Shown: one piece after another, positions 42,143 through 51,091 of the stretch | Numbering within the stretch: the first letter of the stretch is position 1 | Layout of the letters: every line of letters starts with the position of its first letter | Source of the DNA: Ferrovibrio terrae_A | GTDB lineage: Bacteria; Pseudomonadota; Alphaproteobacteria; Ferrovibrionales; Ferrovibrionaceae | DNA: 64,000 nucleotides | NCBI RefSeq assembly: GCF_943372915.1 | Contig: NZ_CALSAN010000005.1 | Location: forward strand, 62,001 to 126,000 | Direction: 5' to 3' | Position numbers and translations under genes: made by a program | Notes under the pieces: generated by a model | What the model saw: only the letters and a program-made list of their open reading frames with translations | The model's database searches: none | Told to the model about the DNA's origin: nothing

Positions 42143-43486
42143 TCAGGCCGGGGCGTCGAGCCCGGCCGTCTTGAGCGCGGCTTTCTGCCGCTTTTCCAGG
42201 GCTTTCACATCGAAGTCCGCGATCAGGTCCTGGAACATGCGGTGCCAGTTGATCTCAGCCTTCAGGTGCAAGAATACACCACCCAGGCCAATCGCGGCAC
42301 GGTCCATGAAGACAAATTCGCGCGACGGGGTGACACCGCCCAGCTCTTTCAGCCGGTGATGCACCTTTTCCGCCACTTCACGGCCATAGACGCCGCTGGC
42401 CTCCATCTCCTGGATGCGGCGCGGGCGATCTTCCAGCAGTGGCGCATAGACGAATTCGGCCCAGAGGTTGAGCGTGTCGATCACCTCGTTGCTTAAGCCC
42501 GTGAAGCCCCAGGTTTCGTAGGCATGCACGGCGAGCGCGCGGTCGTTGGTGGAAATGGCGCGATAGAGATCGATCACACCGCCAACGAATTTGGGCGGGA
42601 AGATGCGCACGCAGCCGAAATCGAGCAGGTTGATACCGAGATCGTCGCGCACCGTGTAATTGCCCAGATGCGGATCGCCATGGATCACGCCGCAGCGATA
42701 AAACGGCACATACCAGGCGCGGAACAGATTAAAGGCGATGCTGTTGCGCGTCTCCTGCGGTGCATCCTTGAAATCCATCAGGCGTTTGCCGTCGAGCCAG
42801 CCCATCGCCAGCAGGCGCTTGGTGGTCAGCTCGGGCACCACGGCCGGCACATGCACGCCGGGCTCGTCGGCCAGCATGGCGCTGTAGAGCCGCATATGGC
42901 GGCTTTCCAGTTCGTAATCCAGTTCCTCGCGTAAGCGCGCGGCGATCTCGTCATGGATATGCGTGGTGTCGATGGCCGCATCGTAGCGGCGATAGATGCC
43001 GAAGATCAGGCTGAGCTGGCGCAGATCGGCTTCCACCGCCGAGGCCATGTCGGGATATTGCAGCTTCACCGCAAGGTCGCGGCCATCCAAAGCGGTGGCC
43101 CGATGCACCTGGCCGAGGCTGGCGGCCGCCGCAGCAGTGAGATCGAAGGCCTTGAAGCGCGCCTGCCATTGCGGCCCAAGCTCGGCCTGCATGCGGCGCT
43201 TGACGAAGGCCTGGCCCATGGCCGGCGCATTGGCCTGCAATTGCGCCAGCTCCTGCACATATTCTTTCGGCAGCGCATCGGGGATGGTGGACATGATCTG
43301 CGCCACCTTCATCAGCGGGCCTTTCAGGCCACCGAGCGCATTGCGCAGATCGACCGCATGCTGGGCGCGGTCCATCTTGACGCCGAGCACGCGTTCGGCG
43401 CCCAGCCGTGCTGCCAGGCCGCCGACCGACGCGCCAACCCTGGCGTAGCGGCGGACGCGGCCCAGCGTGCTGTCGCGCTCTGTCAT
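42143..43486 (-). CDS. ABC1/UbiB-type atypical kinase
   Basis: 447 residues of the AarF/ADCK family of protein-kinase-like ATPases linked to ubiquinone biosynthesis and lipid handling. Features: KGPLMKVAQIMSTIP (the KxGQ-type helix), an Ala-rich nucleotide loop AAAAASLGQVHRA, the lysine in LAVKLQYPDM, catalytic GVIHGDPHLGNYTVRDDLGI and the metal-binding DFGCV. No C-terminal membrane helices are seen, unlike UbiB proper, so it is closer to the soluble COQ8-like members. Its ATG overlaps the M3 peptidase stop by one base (TAATG). Confidence 0.92.
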   Translation of the reverse strand: MTERDSTLGRVRRYARVGASVGGLAARLGAERVLGVKMDRAQHAVDLRNALGGLKGPLMKVAQIMSTIPDALPKEYVQELAQLQANAPAMGQAFVKRRMQAELGPQWQARFKAFDLTAAAAASLGQVHRATALDGRDLAVKLQYPDMASAVEADLRQLSLIFGIYRRYDAAIDTTHIHDEIAARLREELDYELESRHMRLYSAMLADEPGVHVPAVVPELTTKRLLAMGWLDGKRLMDFKDAPQETRNSIAFNLFRAWYVPFYRCGVIHGDPHLGNYTVRDDLGINLLDFGCVRIFPPKFVGGVIDLYRAISTNDRALAVHAYETWGFTGLSNEVIDTLNLWAEFVYAPLLEDRPRRIQEMEASGVYGREVAEKVHHRLKELGGVTPSREFVFMDRAAIGLGGVFLHLKAEINWHRMFQDLIADFDVKALEKRQKAALKTAGLDAPA

Positions 43487-45294
43487 TACGAGAGCTGCTC
43501 AAGCTCGTCGATGAAGCCGGAGATCACGCCGAGCCCCTTCGACCAGAAGGCAGGGTCGGAGGCATCGAGGCCGAAGGGCTTGAGCAACTCCTGGTGCCGC
43601 AGGGTGCCGCCGGCCTTGAGCATGGCGAAATACTTGTCCTGGAAGCCGGCCTCGGCATCCTGGTAGCGCGCATAGAGCGCATTCACCAGGCAATCGCCGA
43701 AGGCATAGGCGTAGACGTAAAACGGCGAATGCACGAAATGCGGGATGTAGCACCAGAAGGTGCTGTAATCCTGGTCCAGCTTCAGCGCCGGGCCGAGGCT
43801 TTCCTTCTGCACGCCCATCCAGATCTCGCCGATGCGGTCCGGGGTCAGCTCGCCCTCGCGCCGCGCCGCGTGAAGATTGCGCTCGAATTTGAAGAAGGCG
43901 GTCTGGCGCACCACCGTGTTGATCATGTCCTCGACCTTGGAGGCCAGCATGATCTTGCGGCGCTCGGGTCCGGCGGCATCCAGCAGCGCGCGGAAGGTGA
44001 GCTGTTCGCCGAACACGGAGGCGGTTTCCGCGAGCGTCAGCGGCGTATCCGACATGAGCGGACCCTGCTCGGCCGCCAGCAGCTGATGCACGCCATGACC
44101 CAGTTCATGCGCCAGCGTCATCACGTCGCGCGTGCGGCCCTGGTAGTTCAGCAGCAGATAGGGATGCGCGCTCGGCACCGTGGGATGCGCGAAGGCACCG
44201 GACGCCTTGCCCGGCCGCGCGGGGGCATCGATCCAGGCATTGTCGAAGAATTTCTTGCCCAGCGTGGCCAGTTCCGGCGAGAAGCGGCCATAGGCCTTGA
44301 GCACGATGTCGCGCGCCTCGTCCCAGGCGATCACGCGATCATTGTCTTCGGGCAGCGGCGCGTTGCGATCCCACCAGTTGAGCTTGCTGGCGCCCATCCA
44401 CTTCGCTTTCAGCTTGTAATAGCGGTGCGACAGTTTCGGGTAGGCCGCCGTTACCGCATCGGTCAGCGCATCGACCACCTCGGGCTCGACGCAGTTAGAC
44501 AGATGGCGATAGGCCTCCGGCGTCGGATACTTGCGCCAGCGGTCCTCGACTTCCTTGTCCTTGATCAGCGTATTGGTGATCAGGGCGAACAGCCGCACAT
44601 TCTGCTTGAAGACCTTCGCCAGCGTCTTGCCGGCCTGCTTGCGCGTCTTGGCATCCTTGTCAGAGAGCTTGTGCAGCACCTGCTCGGCGGTCAGTTGCTC
44701 CTTGCCATAGGGGAAACGCAGCCCCGCCATGGTTTCGTCGAACAGGCGGTTCCAGGCGGCGCGGCCGGCGACGGCTTTTTCATGCAGCAGCCGTTCGAGT
44801 TCATCATCCAGCTGATGCTCGCGGAACAGCCGCAGATCGCGCAGCCAGGGGCCGTAATGCGCCAGCTTCGGCGATTCCAGATACTTCTTCTCCAGCGCCG
44901 CTTCCTCGATGCGGTTCAGCTCCAGCGTCAGGAACAGCAGCTTGGTGGTGATGTCGTTCAGCTTCTCCTGCATGTCCTGGTAGAAGCCGGCGACCTTGGG
45001 GTCGGCCATGTCGCCGGCATAGGCCAGCGAGGCGTAGGAATACATGCGGCCGATCAGATCCTGCAGCGATTCGTATTCGGCGATCACGCCGGCCAGCTGG
45101 TCGCCCGAAGCCGTGGCGATCCTGCCCTTCCAGTCCTGCTCCAGCTTGGCGCAGCGCGCCGCCACGGCAGCCAGATCGCGCTTCAGCTCGGCGGATTCGA
45201 GCCCCGGATAGAGATCGTTCAGATCCCATACCGGCAGGGCACCGAGATCGTTGGCGACGGGGGGAACGGGAGAAACGGCGGCGGGGGAAGCCAT
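43486..45294 (-). CDS. M3-family oligoendopeptidase F
   Basis: 602-residue cytosolic zinc metallopeptidase that cuts short peptides. The zinc motif HELGH is in MTLAHELGHGVHQLLAAEQG, with the distal Glu in PLTLAETASVFGEQLT. The N-terminal domain (WDLNDLYPGLESAELKRDLA) and the C-terminal SPFYVYAYAFGDCLVNALYA, typical of the PepF/M3 clade, are present. ATG 45294 has AAAGGG about eight bases upstream; the 14 extra codons up to 45336 are unlikely. The AarF-like gene follows with a one-base overlap. Confidence 0.94.
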   Translation of the reverse strand: MASPAAVSPVPPVANDLGALPVWDLNDLYPGLESAELKRDLAAVAARCAKLEQDWKGRIATASGDQLAGVIAEYESLQDLIGRMYSYASLAYAGDMADPKVAGFYQDMQEKLNDITTKLLFLTLELNRIEEAALEKKYLESPKLAHYGPWLRDLRLFREHQLDDELERLLHEKAVAGRAAWNRLFDETMAGLRFPYGKEQLTAEQVLHKLSDKDAKTRKQAGKTLAKVFKQNVRLFALITNTLIKDKEVEDRWRKYPTPEAYRHLSNCVEPEVVDALTDAVTAAYPKLSHRYYKLKAKWMGASKLNWWDRNAPLPEDNDRVIAWDEARDIVLKAYGRFSPELATLGKKFFDNAWIDAPARPGKASGAFAHPTVPSAHPYLLLNYQGRTRDVMTLAHELGHGVHQLLAAEQGPLMSDTPLTLAETASVFGEQLTFRALLDAAGPERRKIMLASKVEDMINTVVRQTAFFKFERNLHAARREGELTPDRIGEIWMGVQKESLGPALKLDQDYSTFWCYIPHFVHSPFYVYAYAFGDCLVNALYARYQDAEAGFQDKYFAMLKAGGTLRHQELLKPFGLDASDPAFWSKGLGVISGFIDELEQLS

Positions 45295-45380
45295 GGGAAG
45301 ACCCTTTGTTTTATAATCGCTCCAGTATATGGGCATTGGCAGCCGGTTTGACCAGCCCGCCCGTCATACCAAAGCCGTGA

Positions 45381-45821
45381 TCAGGCCAGCAGGAAATGCG
45401 CGTGGGCGGCGGCGACCGGGCGGGCCGCGTCGTCCTGCCAGGCCTCGGCGCGCACATTGGCAACGCGGCGGCCATGCTTGGTGATGATGGCGCGGGCAAA
45501 GGTTTCCACCGGCCGCGCCGAGCGCAGGTAATCCACCTGCAGGTCGATGATTTTCGGTATGCGGTCGGTCTCGGCCGACCAGATCAACTGCACGATGGCA
45601 ACCGATTCCAGCAAAGCGCCGACCACGCCGCCATGCAGGGCCGGCAGGCGCGCATTGCCGATCAGCTTGGGATCGGCCGGCAGCACGCAGATCAGTTCAC
45701 CCTCGTTTTCACCCGCCTTCACGGTGAGACCGAGAAAGCGGAAATACGGCACCGCCGCCAGGAAAGGCGTGAAGTCGCGCCTGGCGCGAGCCTCGGCGAT
45801 CAGGGTGGCGAAATCGCTCAT
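45381..45821 (-). CDS. Hotdog-fold thioesterase, PaaI-like (1)
   Basis: 146 residues of the PaaI/YdiI group, which splits acyl-CoA or aromatic acyl-CoA thioesters. Core: LPALHGGVVGALLESVAIVQ with the HGG motif and catalytic acidic residue, IIDLQVDYLRSARPVETFAR and AWQDDAARPVAAAHAHFLLA. ATG 45821 overlaps the end of a second, related thioesterase gene by four bases (ATGA). The two may form one mixed oligomer or act on different acyl groups. Substrate unknown. Confidence 0.88.
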   Translation of the reverse strand: MSDFATLIAEARARRDFTPFLAAVPYFRFLGLTVKAGENEGELICVLPADPKLIGNARLPALHGGVVGALLESVAIVQLIWSAETDRIPKIIDLQVDYLRSARPVETFARAIITKHGRRVANVRAEAWQDDAARPVAAAHAHFLLA

Positions 45822-46318
45822 GCCTGCACCCCGGGGATTTTGGTGCCTTTGGGCAGCGGCGGCTTGTCGGACGAACCGATCATGAAGGTGGCGACGCAAT
45901 TGGCGACCAGATCATCCGGCGTATCCGGGTGATAGGCACGGGCGCGCACGAAGGCGATCGAGCGGGTCAGCTTGTAGCATTCCGCCGTGGCATAGACGGC
46001 CTTGTGCGCCAGCGCCGGCTTCAGATAGTCGATGCGCAGATCGAGCGTGGCGACCGCCTGCAGCTTCTGCATCGCCGCGAACACCGCCATGCCGGCGACG
46101 CTGTCGACCAGCGAGGTGATGGCGCCGCCATGCAGGATGCCGTTGGCCGGATCGCCGACCAGATCGGGATTGTAGGGCAGCGACAGCGTGACATGGCTGC
46201 GCTTGACCTCGATCACCTCGACACCGAGCGCGGCGCAATAGGGAATCCCCTGACGGATCATGGCCTCGACCATCTTGGGGTCGATGCCATCGGCGCTCAG
46301 CTGGGGGATTTCGCTCAT
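45818..46318 (-). CDS. Hotdog-fold thioesterase, PaaI-like (2)
   Basis: 166 residues. Core of the family is clear: NGILHGGAITSLVDSVAGMA with HGG, TLDLRIDYLKPALAHKAVYA, and a helix MVEAMIRQGIPYCAALGVEV near the N-terminus. The start ATG 46318 overlaps the epimerase stop by one base (TGATG), so epimerase, this gene and the next thioesterase are translationally coupled. Tandem PaaI-like thioesterases are common in alphaproteobacteria. Acyl specificity cannot be told. Confidence 0.9.
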   Translation of the reverse strand: MSEIPQLSADGIDPKMVEAMIRQGIPYCAALGVEVIEVKRSHVTLSLPYNPDLVGDPANGILHGGAITSLVDSVAGMAVFAAMQKLQAVATLDLRIDYLKPALAHKAVYATAECYKLTRSIAFVRARAYHPDTPDDLVANCVATFMIGSSDKPPLPKGTKIPGVQA

Positions 46319-47298
46319 CAGATCATGTTGTGGTAACGACGATACCACTCGACGAAGCGCGGGATGCCGACATCGATCGGCGTGGTGGGCGCAAAGCCGG
46401 TGTCGCGCTGAATGGCCGAAATATCGGCATAGGTGGCCGGCACGTCGCCTTCCTGCATGGGCAGCAGCTGCTTCTCGGCCTTGCGGCCGGTGGCCTGCTC
46501 GATCAGCTCGATCATGCGCAGCAGCGGTTCGGACTTGCTGTTGCCGATATTGTAGACGCGATAAGGCCGGCCCTGCTCGTTGGGCGGCGGCGGATGATCC
46601 AGCGTCTTGATGATGCCGCTGACGATATCGTCGATATAGGTGAAATCACGCTGCATGTTGCCGTGATTGAACACCTGGATCGGGCGACCCTCGAAGATCG
46701 CCTTGGTGAAGATGAACATCGCCATGTCGGGCCGGCCCCAGGGACCGTAGACGGTGAAGAAACGCAGCCCGGTCTGCGGGAAGCCGAACAGATGCGCATA
46801 GGCATGGCTGATCAGCTCGTCGGCCTTCTTGGTGGCGGCATAGAGCGAGATCGGCGAATCAACCCGGTCTTCCACGGCGAAGGGCAGCTTGGTGTTGCCG
46901 CCATAAACCGACGAGGACGAGGCGTAGACCATATGCTCGCAGTTTTTCAGGCTGCGGCAGAATTCCAGCATCACGGTATGGCCGAGCACATTGGCGCGGA
47001 TATACGCGTATGGATTGACCAGCGAATAACGCACACCGGCCTGGGCGGCGAGATGGATCACTTTCGTGATATCGACACCTTTGGCCGCATCCCGCACCGC
47101 ATCAGGCTCGGCGATATCGACCTGGAAAAATTTGAAGCCTTTTTTGCCCTGCAACTGCTCGAGTCGTGCGTGCTTGAGGCGCGGATCGTAATAATCGTTC
47201 AGATTATCGAGACCGATCACCTCTTCGCCGCGCTGCAGCAAAACCTGCGCGACATGAAAGCCGATAAAACCAGCGGCGCCGGTGAGCAGAATGGCCAT
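46318..47298 (-). CDS. NAD-dependent nucleotide-sugar epimerase, UDP-glucuronate 4-epimerase type
   Basis: 326-residue extended short-chain dehydrogenase that changes the C4 configuration of a UDP-sugar for envelope polysaccharide. It has GAAGFIGFHVAQVLLQRGEE, the acceptor loop DNLNDYYDPRLKHARL typical of the UDP-GlcA 4-epimerase (LpsL/GalE-like) branch, YASSSSVYGGNT, the YxxxK pair in SLYAATKKADEL, and FTVYGPWGRPDMAMF. The DYYDPRLK motif favours UDP-glucuronate over UDP-glucose. No other polysaccharide genes are in the window. Confidence 0.9.
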   Translation of the reverse strand: MAILLTGAAGFIGFHVAQVLLQRGEEVIGLDNLNDYYDPRLKHARLEQLQGKKGFKFFQVDIAEPDAVRDAAKGVDITKVIHLAAQAGVRYSLVNPYAYIRANVLGHTVMLEFCRSLKNCEHMVYASSSSVYGGNTKLPFAVEDRVDSPISLYAATKKADELISHAYAHLFGFPQTGLRFFTVYGPWGRPDMAMFIFTKAIFEGRPIQVFNHGNMQRDFTYIDDIVSGIIKTLDHPPPPNEQGRPYRVYNIGNSKSEPLLRMIELIEQATGRKAEKQLLPMQEGDVPATYADISAIQRDTGFAPTTPIDVGIPRFVEWYRRYHNMI

Positions 47299-47405
47299 AA
47301 AACGTCCGATACGGGCTGCGGTGTGATTGACTACCTCGGGCTATCTACCAGAATCACTTGAAAGAGCAACCGGCCCCGGGCGCGGCGCAGGACCAGCGGT
47401 TTTCC

Positions 47406-47435
47406 CTCGACCCAGCGGGTGGACCGCCCTATAAT
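47406..47435 (+). promoter_or_regulatory. Sigma-70-like promoter of the ferredoxin oxidoreductase gene
   Basis: A consensus -10 box TATAAT at 47430-47435 is preceded by CTCGAC (47406-47411) at 18 bases. Leader of about 65 bases to the ATG at 47509. The -10 box overlaps the palindrome at 47433-47459. Confidence 0.55.
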
Positions 47436-47459
47436 TAGGTAAGTAATGCTGACCTAATT
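47433..47459. promoter_or_regulatory. 27-bp near-perfect palindrome, probable repressor operator
   Basis: AATTAGGT (47433-47440) and ACCTAATT (47452-47459) are exact complements with 11 bases between, inside which AG and CT also pair symmetrically, so arms of 11 bases match except one position. It covers the end of the -10 box and the expected transcription start, where a bound dimer would block initiation. No regulator gene adjoins, so the protein is unknown. Confidence 0.7.
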
Positions 47460-47508
47460 GGCGGCGGCCGAACCGGATCGGCGACTACGGTAGCGGGAGG
47501 AGCACCGG

Positions 47509-50500
47509 ATGCTGGCGAATGTAACGCTGGACGACAAGTACACCCTCGAGCGCGGCCGGGTTTTCCTGACCGGCACGCAGGCGCTGGTGCGCCTGCCGAT
47601 GCTGCAGCGAAAGCGCGATCTGGCCGCCGGCCTCAACACCGCCTCCTTCATCTCCGGCTATCGCGGCTCGCCGCTCGGCCTGTTCGACCAGCAGCTCTGG
47701 AAAGCCCGCAAGTTCCTTAAAGCGAATCACATCGAGTTCCAGCCCGGCGTGAACGAGGATCTGGCCGCCACCGCCGTGTGGGGCAGCCAGCAGCTCAACC
47801 TGTTCCCCAAGGCGAAATACGACGGCGTGTTTTCGATCTGGTATGGCAAGGGCCCCGGCGTCGACCGCTCGATGGACGTGTTCAAGCATGCCAATGCCGC
47901 CGGCACCTCGCCGCATGGCGGCGTGCTGGCATTGTGTGGCGACGATCATGGCGCCGCCTCCTCCACCGTGGCGCATCAGTCCGAACATATGATGATGGCC
48001 GCGATGATGCCGATGCTGCATCCGGCCAATGTGCAGGAATTCATCGATTACGGCCTGCTGGGCTGGGCGATGTCGCGCTATGCCGGCGTATGGGTCGGTT
48101 TCAAATGCCAGACCGAGACGGTGGAAAGCTCGGCCAGCGTGTCGATCGACCCCGACCGCCTGCAGATCGCCTATCCGACCGATTTCCAGATGCCGGCGGG
48201 CGGCCTCAATATCCGCTGGCCCGATGCCATCCTGGAACAGGAGGACCGCCTGCAGCGGCACAAGGCCTATGCAGCTCTCGCCTTTGCCCGCGCCAACAAG
48301 ATCGACCGCGTGGTGATCGACAGCCCGCGTCCGCGCCTGGGCATCATCACCACCGGCAAGTCGTATCTCGATGTGCGCCAGGCGATGGACGACCTCGGCA
48401 TCAGCGAAGAGATGGCCGCCGATATGGGCATCCGCCTGTACAAGGTGGGCATGGTGTGGCCGCTGGAGCGCGAGGGCGCACGGCATTTCGCCGAAGGCCT
48501 GGAGGAAGTGATCGTCGTCGAGGAAAAGCGCGCGATCATCGAGAACCAGCTGAAAGAGCAGCTGTATAACTGGCGCGAGGATGTGCGCCCGCGCGTGATC
48601 GGCAAGTTCGATGCCGAGGGCAAATGGCTGCTGCCATCGGCGGGCGAAATCTCACCGGCGATTGTCGCCAAAGCGCTGTACACCTGGCTCAAGCGCTATG
48701 GTACCAATGCCCGCATCGAGGAGCGCATCGCCTTCATCGAGCAGAAGGAGCGCGAGTCGGCCGCCAGCAGCATCGGCAAGACCCAGCGCACGCCGTATTT
48801 CTGCTCGGGCTGCCCGCACAATACCTCGACCCGCGTGCCGGAAGGCAGCCGCGCGGTAGCCGGCATCGGCTGCCATTTCATGTCGCTGTGGATGGACCGT
48901 TCAACCGCCACGTTTACGCAGATGGGCGGCGAAGGCACGCCGTGGATCGGCCAGGCGCCGTTCACCGAGGAAAACCATATCTTCGCCAATCTGGGCGATG
49001 GCACCTATTTCCATTCCGGCCTGCTGGCGCTGCGCGCCTCGGTCGCCGCCAAGGTGAATATCACCTACAAGATCCTGTTCAACGACGCGGTGGCGATGAC
49101 CGGCGGCCAGCCCCATGACGGCCAGCTGACCCCGCCGCAGATCACCCTGCAGGTTTATGGCGAGGGCGTCCGCCGCATCGCCGTTGTGACCGACGAGCCT
49201 GACAAATATCCGGTCGGCACCGAATGGGCGCCGGGCACCACGATCCACAACCGCGACGAACTGGACGCCGTGCAGAAGGAACTGCGCGAGATCGAAGGCT
49301 GCACCGTGCTGGTCTATGACCAGACCTGCGCCGCCGAGAAGCGCCGCCGCCGCAAGCGCGGCACCTTCCCCGATCCGGATCGCCGCATCTTCATCAACGA
49401 GGCGGTCTGCGAGGGCTGCGGCGACTGCTCGGTGAAATCCAACTGCGTTTCGGTCGAGCCGCAGGAAACCGAACTGGGGCGCAAGCGCAAGATCAACCAG
49501 TCGTCCTGCAACAAGGATTTCTCCTGCGTGAAGGGCTTCTGCCCCAGCTTCGTCACCGTGCATGGCGGCAAGGTGAAACGCGCCAAGGTGCAGGTGAAGA
49601 AGAATCCCGATGGCCTGGCCGATGACCTGTTCGGCAACCTGAAGACGCCTGAAGTGGCGCCGCTGGACCAGCCCTACAACATCCTGATCACCGGCATCGG
49701 TGGCACCGGCGTGGTGACGATCGGCCAGATTCTCGGCATGGCCGCCCATATCCAGGGCTATGGCACCAGCGTGCTGGACTTCACCGGCCTGGCGCAGAAG
49801 AACGGCGCCGTACTCAGCCATGTGCGCATCGCCAAAACGCCGGAAGATATCCACGCCGTGCGCGTGGCGGCGGGTGGCGCCAATCTGGTGCTGGGCTGCG
49901 ACATGGTGGTGGCCGCGGGCGACGCTGCACTGGAAAAGATGCAGCGCGGCGCCACACGGGCGCTGATCAATACGCATCTGACGCCCACGGCGGCCTTCCA
50001 GCTCAATCCGAACCTAGTGCTGGACGACCAGCAGATGGCCCAGGCGATCCGCAATGCCGCCGGCGAGAACCTGTCGGAATTCGTCGAGGCCACCCGCATC
50101 GCCACGGCGCTGATGGGCGATGCCATCGCCACCAACATGTTCATGCTGGGCTATGCCGTGCAGCGCGGCCTGCTGCCGGTGTCGCTGGAGGCCCTGCTGC
50201 AGGCCATCGAGCTGAACGGCACGGCAATCGACGCCAACAAGCGTGCCCTGAACTGGGGCCGGCTCTATGCCCAGGATGCCAAGGTGGTGGACGAGATCGC
50301 CCGCCCCACCGTGATGGCAATGGAGCCGAAAGCCTTTGCCAAGACGGTGGACGAACTGCTGGCCGACCGCATGCCGCGCCTAGTGGCCTATCAGAATGAG
50401 GCCTATGCGCAGCGGTACAAGGCGCTGGTAGAAAAAGCCCGCACTGCCGAGGCCACCAAGGCCAAGGGCATGACCGGCTTTGCCGAGGCCGTCGCCCGCT

Positions 50501-51003
50501 ATGGCTACAAGCTGATGGCCTACAAGGACGAATACGAGGTCGCCCGCCTCTACACCGATGGCGAGTTCCTCAAGAAGCTGAATGCGCAGTTCGAGGGCGA
50601 CTTCTCGCTCTCCTTCCATCTGTCGCCGCCGCTGCTCAATCCGCCCGATCCGGAAACCGGCGTGGCGCAGAAGCAGCAGTTCGGCCCCTGGATGATGCGC
50701 GCCTTCAAACTGCTGGCCAAGCTGAAGGGCCTGCGCGGCACCAAGCTGGACGTGTTCGGCTACACCCATGAGCGCCAGACCGAGCGCCAGCTGATTGCCG
50801 ATTACGTTGCGTTGGTCGAGGAACTCTGCGCCAGGATGACGCCGGACAATCATGGCCTTGCCGTGCAGCTGGCGAAGATTCCGGAAGACATCCGCGGCTA
50901 TGGCCATGTGAAGGTGAAGCATCTGAAGGATGCCAAGGCCAAGGAAGCGAAGCTGCTCGCCAGCTTCCGCAACCCGGCACCTTTGGCCACGGCAGCGGAG
51001 TAG
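47509..51003 (+). CDS. Indolepyruvate ferredoxin oxidoreductase, fused subunits
   Basis: 1164-residue single chain combining what are two subunits (IorA and IorB) in archaea. It converts 2-oxo acids of the arylpyruvate type, probably also branched-chain ones, to acyl-CoA with reduced ferredoxin or another carrier. N-terminal half: the thiamine-diphosphate-enzyme domains with TASFISGYRGSPLGLFDQQL and YFCSGCPHNTSTRVPEG. 4Fe-4S ferredoxin ligands CEGCGDCSVKSNC are near residues 634-646. The gamma-type domain has NILITGIGGTGVVTIGQILG near 725, and the C-terminal DUF6537-like region starts near 960. GGAGGAG precedes the ATG. The palindrome-overlapped promoter suggests repression until substrate appears. 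Confidence 0.95.
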   Translation: MLANVTLDDKYTLERGRVFLTGTQALVRLPMLQRKRDLAAGLNTASFISGYRGSPLGLFDQQLWKARKFLKANHIEFQPGVNEDLAATAVWGSQQLNLFPKAKYDGVFSIWYGKGPGVDRSMDVFKHANAAGTSPHGGVLALCGDDHGAASSTVAHQSEHMMMAAMMPMLHPANVQEFIDYGLLGWAMSRYAGVWVGFKCQTETVESSASVSIDPDRLQIAYPTDFQMPAGGLNIRWPDAILEQEDRLQRHKAYAALAFARANKIDRVVIDSPRPRLGIITTGKSYLDVRQAMDDLGISEEMAADMGIRLYKVGMVWPLEREGARHFAEGLEEVIVVEEKRAIIENQLKEQLYNWREDVRPRVIGKFDAEGKWLLPSAGEISPAIVAKALYTWLKRYGTNARIEERIAFIEQKERESAASSIGKTQRTPYFCSGCPHNTSTRVPEGSRAVAGIGCHFMSLWMDRSTATFTQMGGEGTPWIGQAPFTEENHIFANLGDGTYFHSGLLALRASVAAKVNITYKILFNDAVAMTGGQPHDGQLTPPQITLQVYGEGVRRIAVVTDEPDKYPVGTEWAPGTTIHNRDELDAVQKELREIEGCTVLVYDQTCAAEKRRRRKRGTFPDPDRRIFINEAVCEGCGDCSVKSNCVSVEPQETELGRKRKINQSSCNKDFSCVKGFCPSFVTVHGGKVKRAKVQVKKNPDGLADDLFGNLKTPEVAPLDQPYNILITGIGGTGVVTIGQILGMAAHIQGYGTSVLDFTGLAQKNGAVLSHVRIAKTPEDIHAVRVAAGGANLVLGCDMVVAAGDAALEKMQRGATRALINTHLTPTAAFQLNPNLVLDDQQMAQAIRNAAGENLSEFVEATRIATALMGDAIATNMFMLGYAVQRGLLPVSLEALLQAIELNGTAIDANKRALNWGRLYAQDAKVVDEIARPTVMAMEPKAFAKTVDELLADRMPRLVAYQNEAYAQRYKALVEKARTAEATKAKGMTGFAEAVARYGYKLMAYKDEYEVARLYTDGEFLKKLNAQFEGDFSLSFHLSPPLLNPPDPETGVAQKQQFGPWMMRAFKLLAKLKGLRGTKLDVFGYTHERQTERQLIADYVALVEELCARMTPDNHGLAVQLAKIPEDIRGYGHVKVKHLKDAKAKEAKLLASFRNPAPLATAAE

Positions 51004-51091
51004 TCGCCGTCACAATGCCGCAGCGGCATGCCGCGACGTTACGACCTGTTTGGTAATTGCAGGATGGCGCGCGGCATGGCTTGATCGCGCC

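Noticed and set aside
43408..45351. 647-codon plus-strand frame opposite the M3 peptidase
   Set aside because: Antisense shadow; composition and lack of motifs argue against coding.
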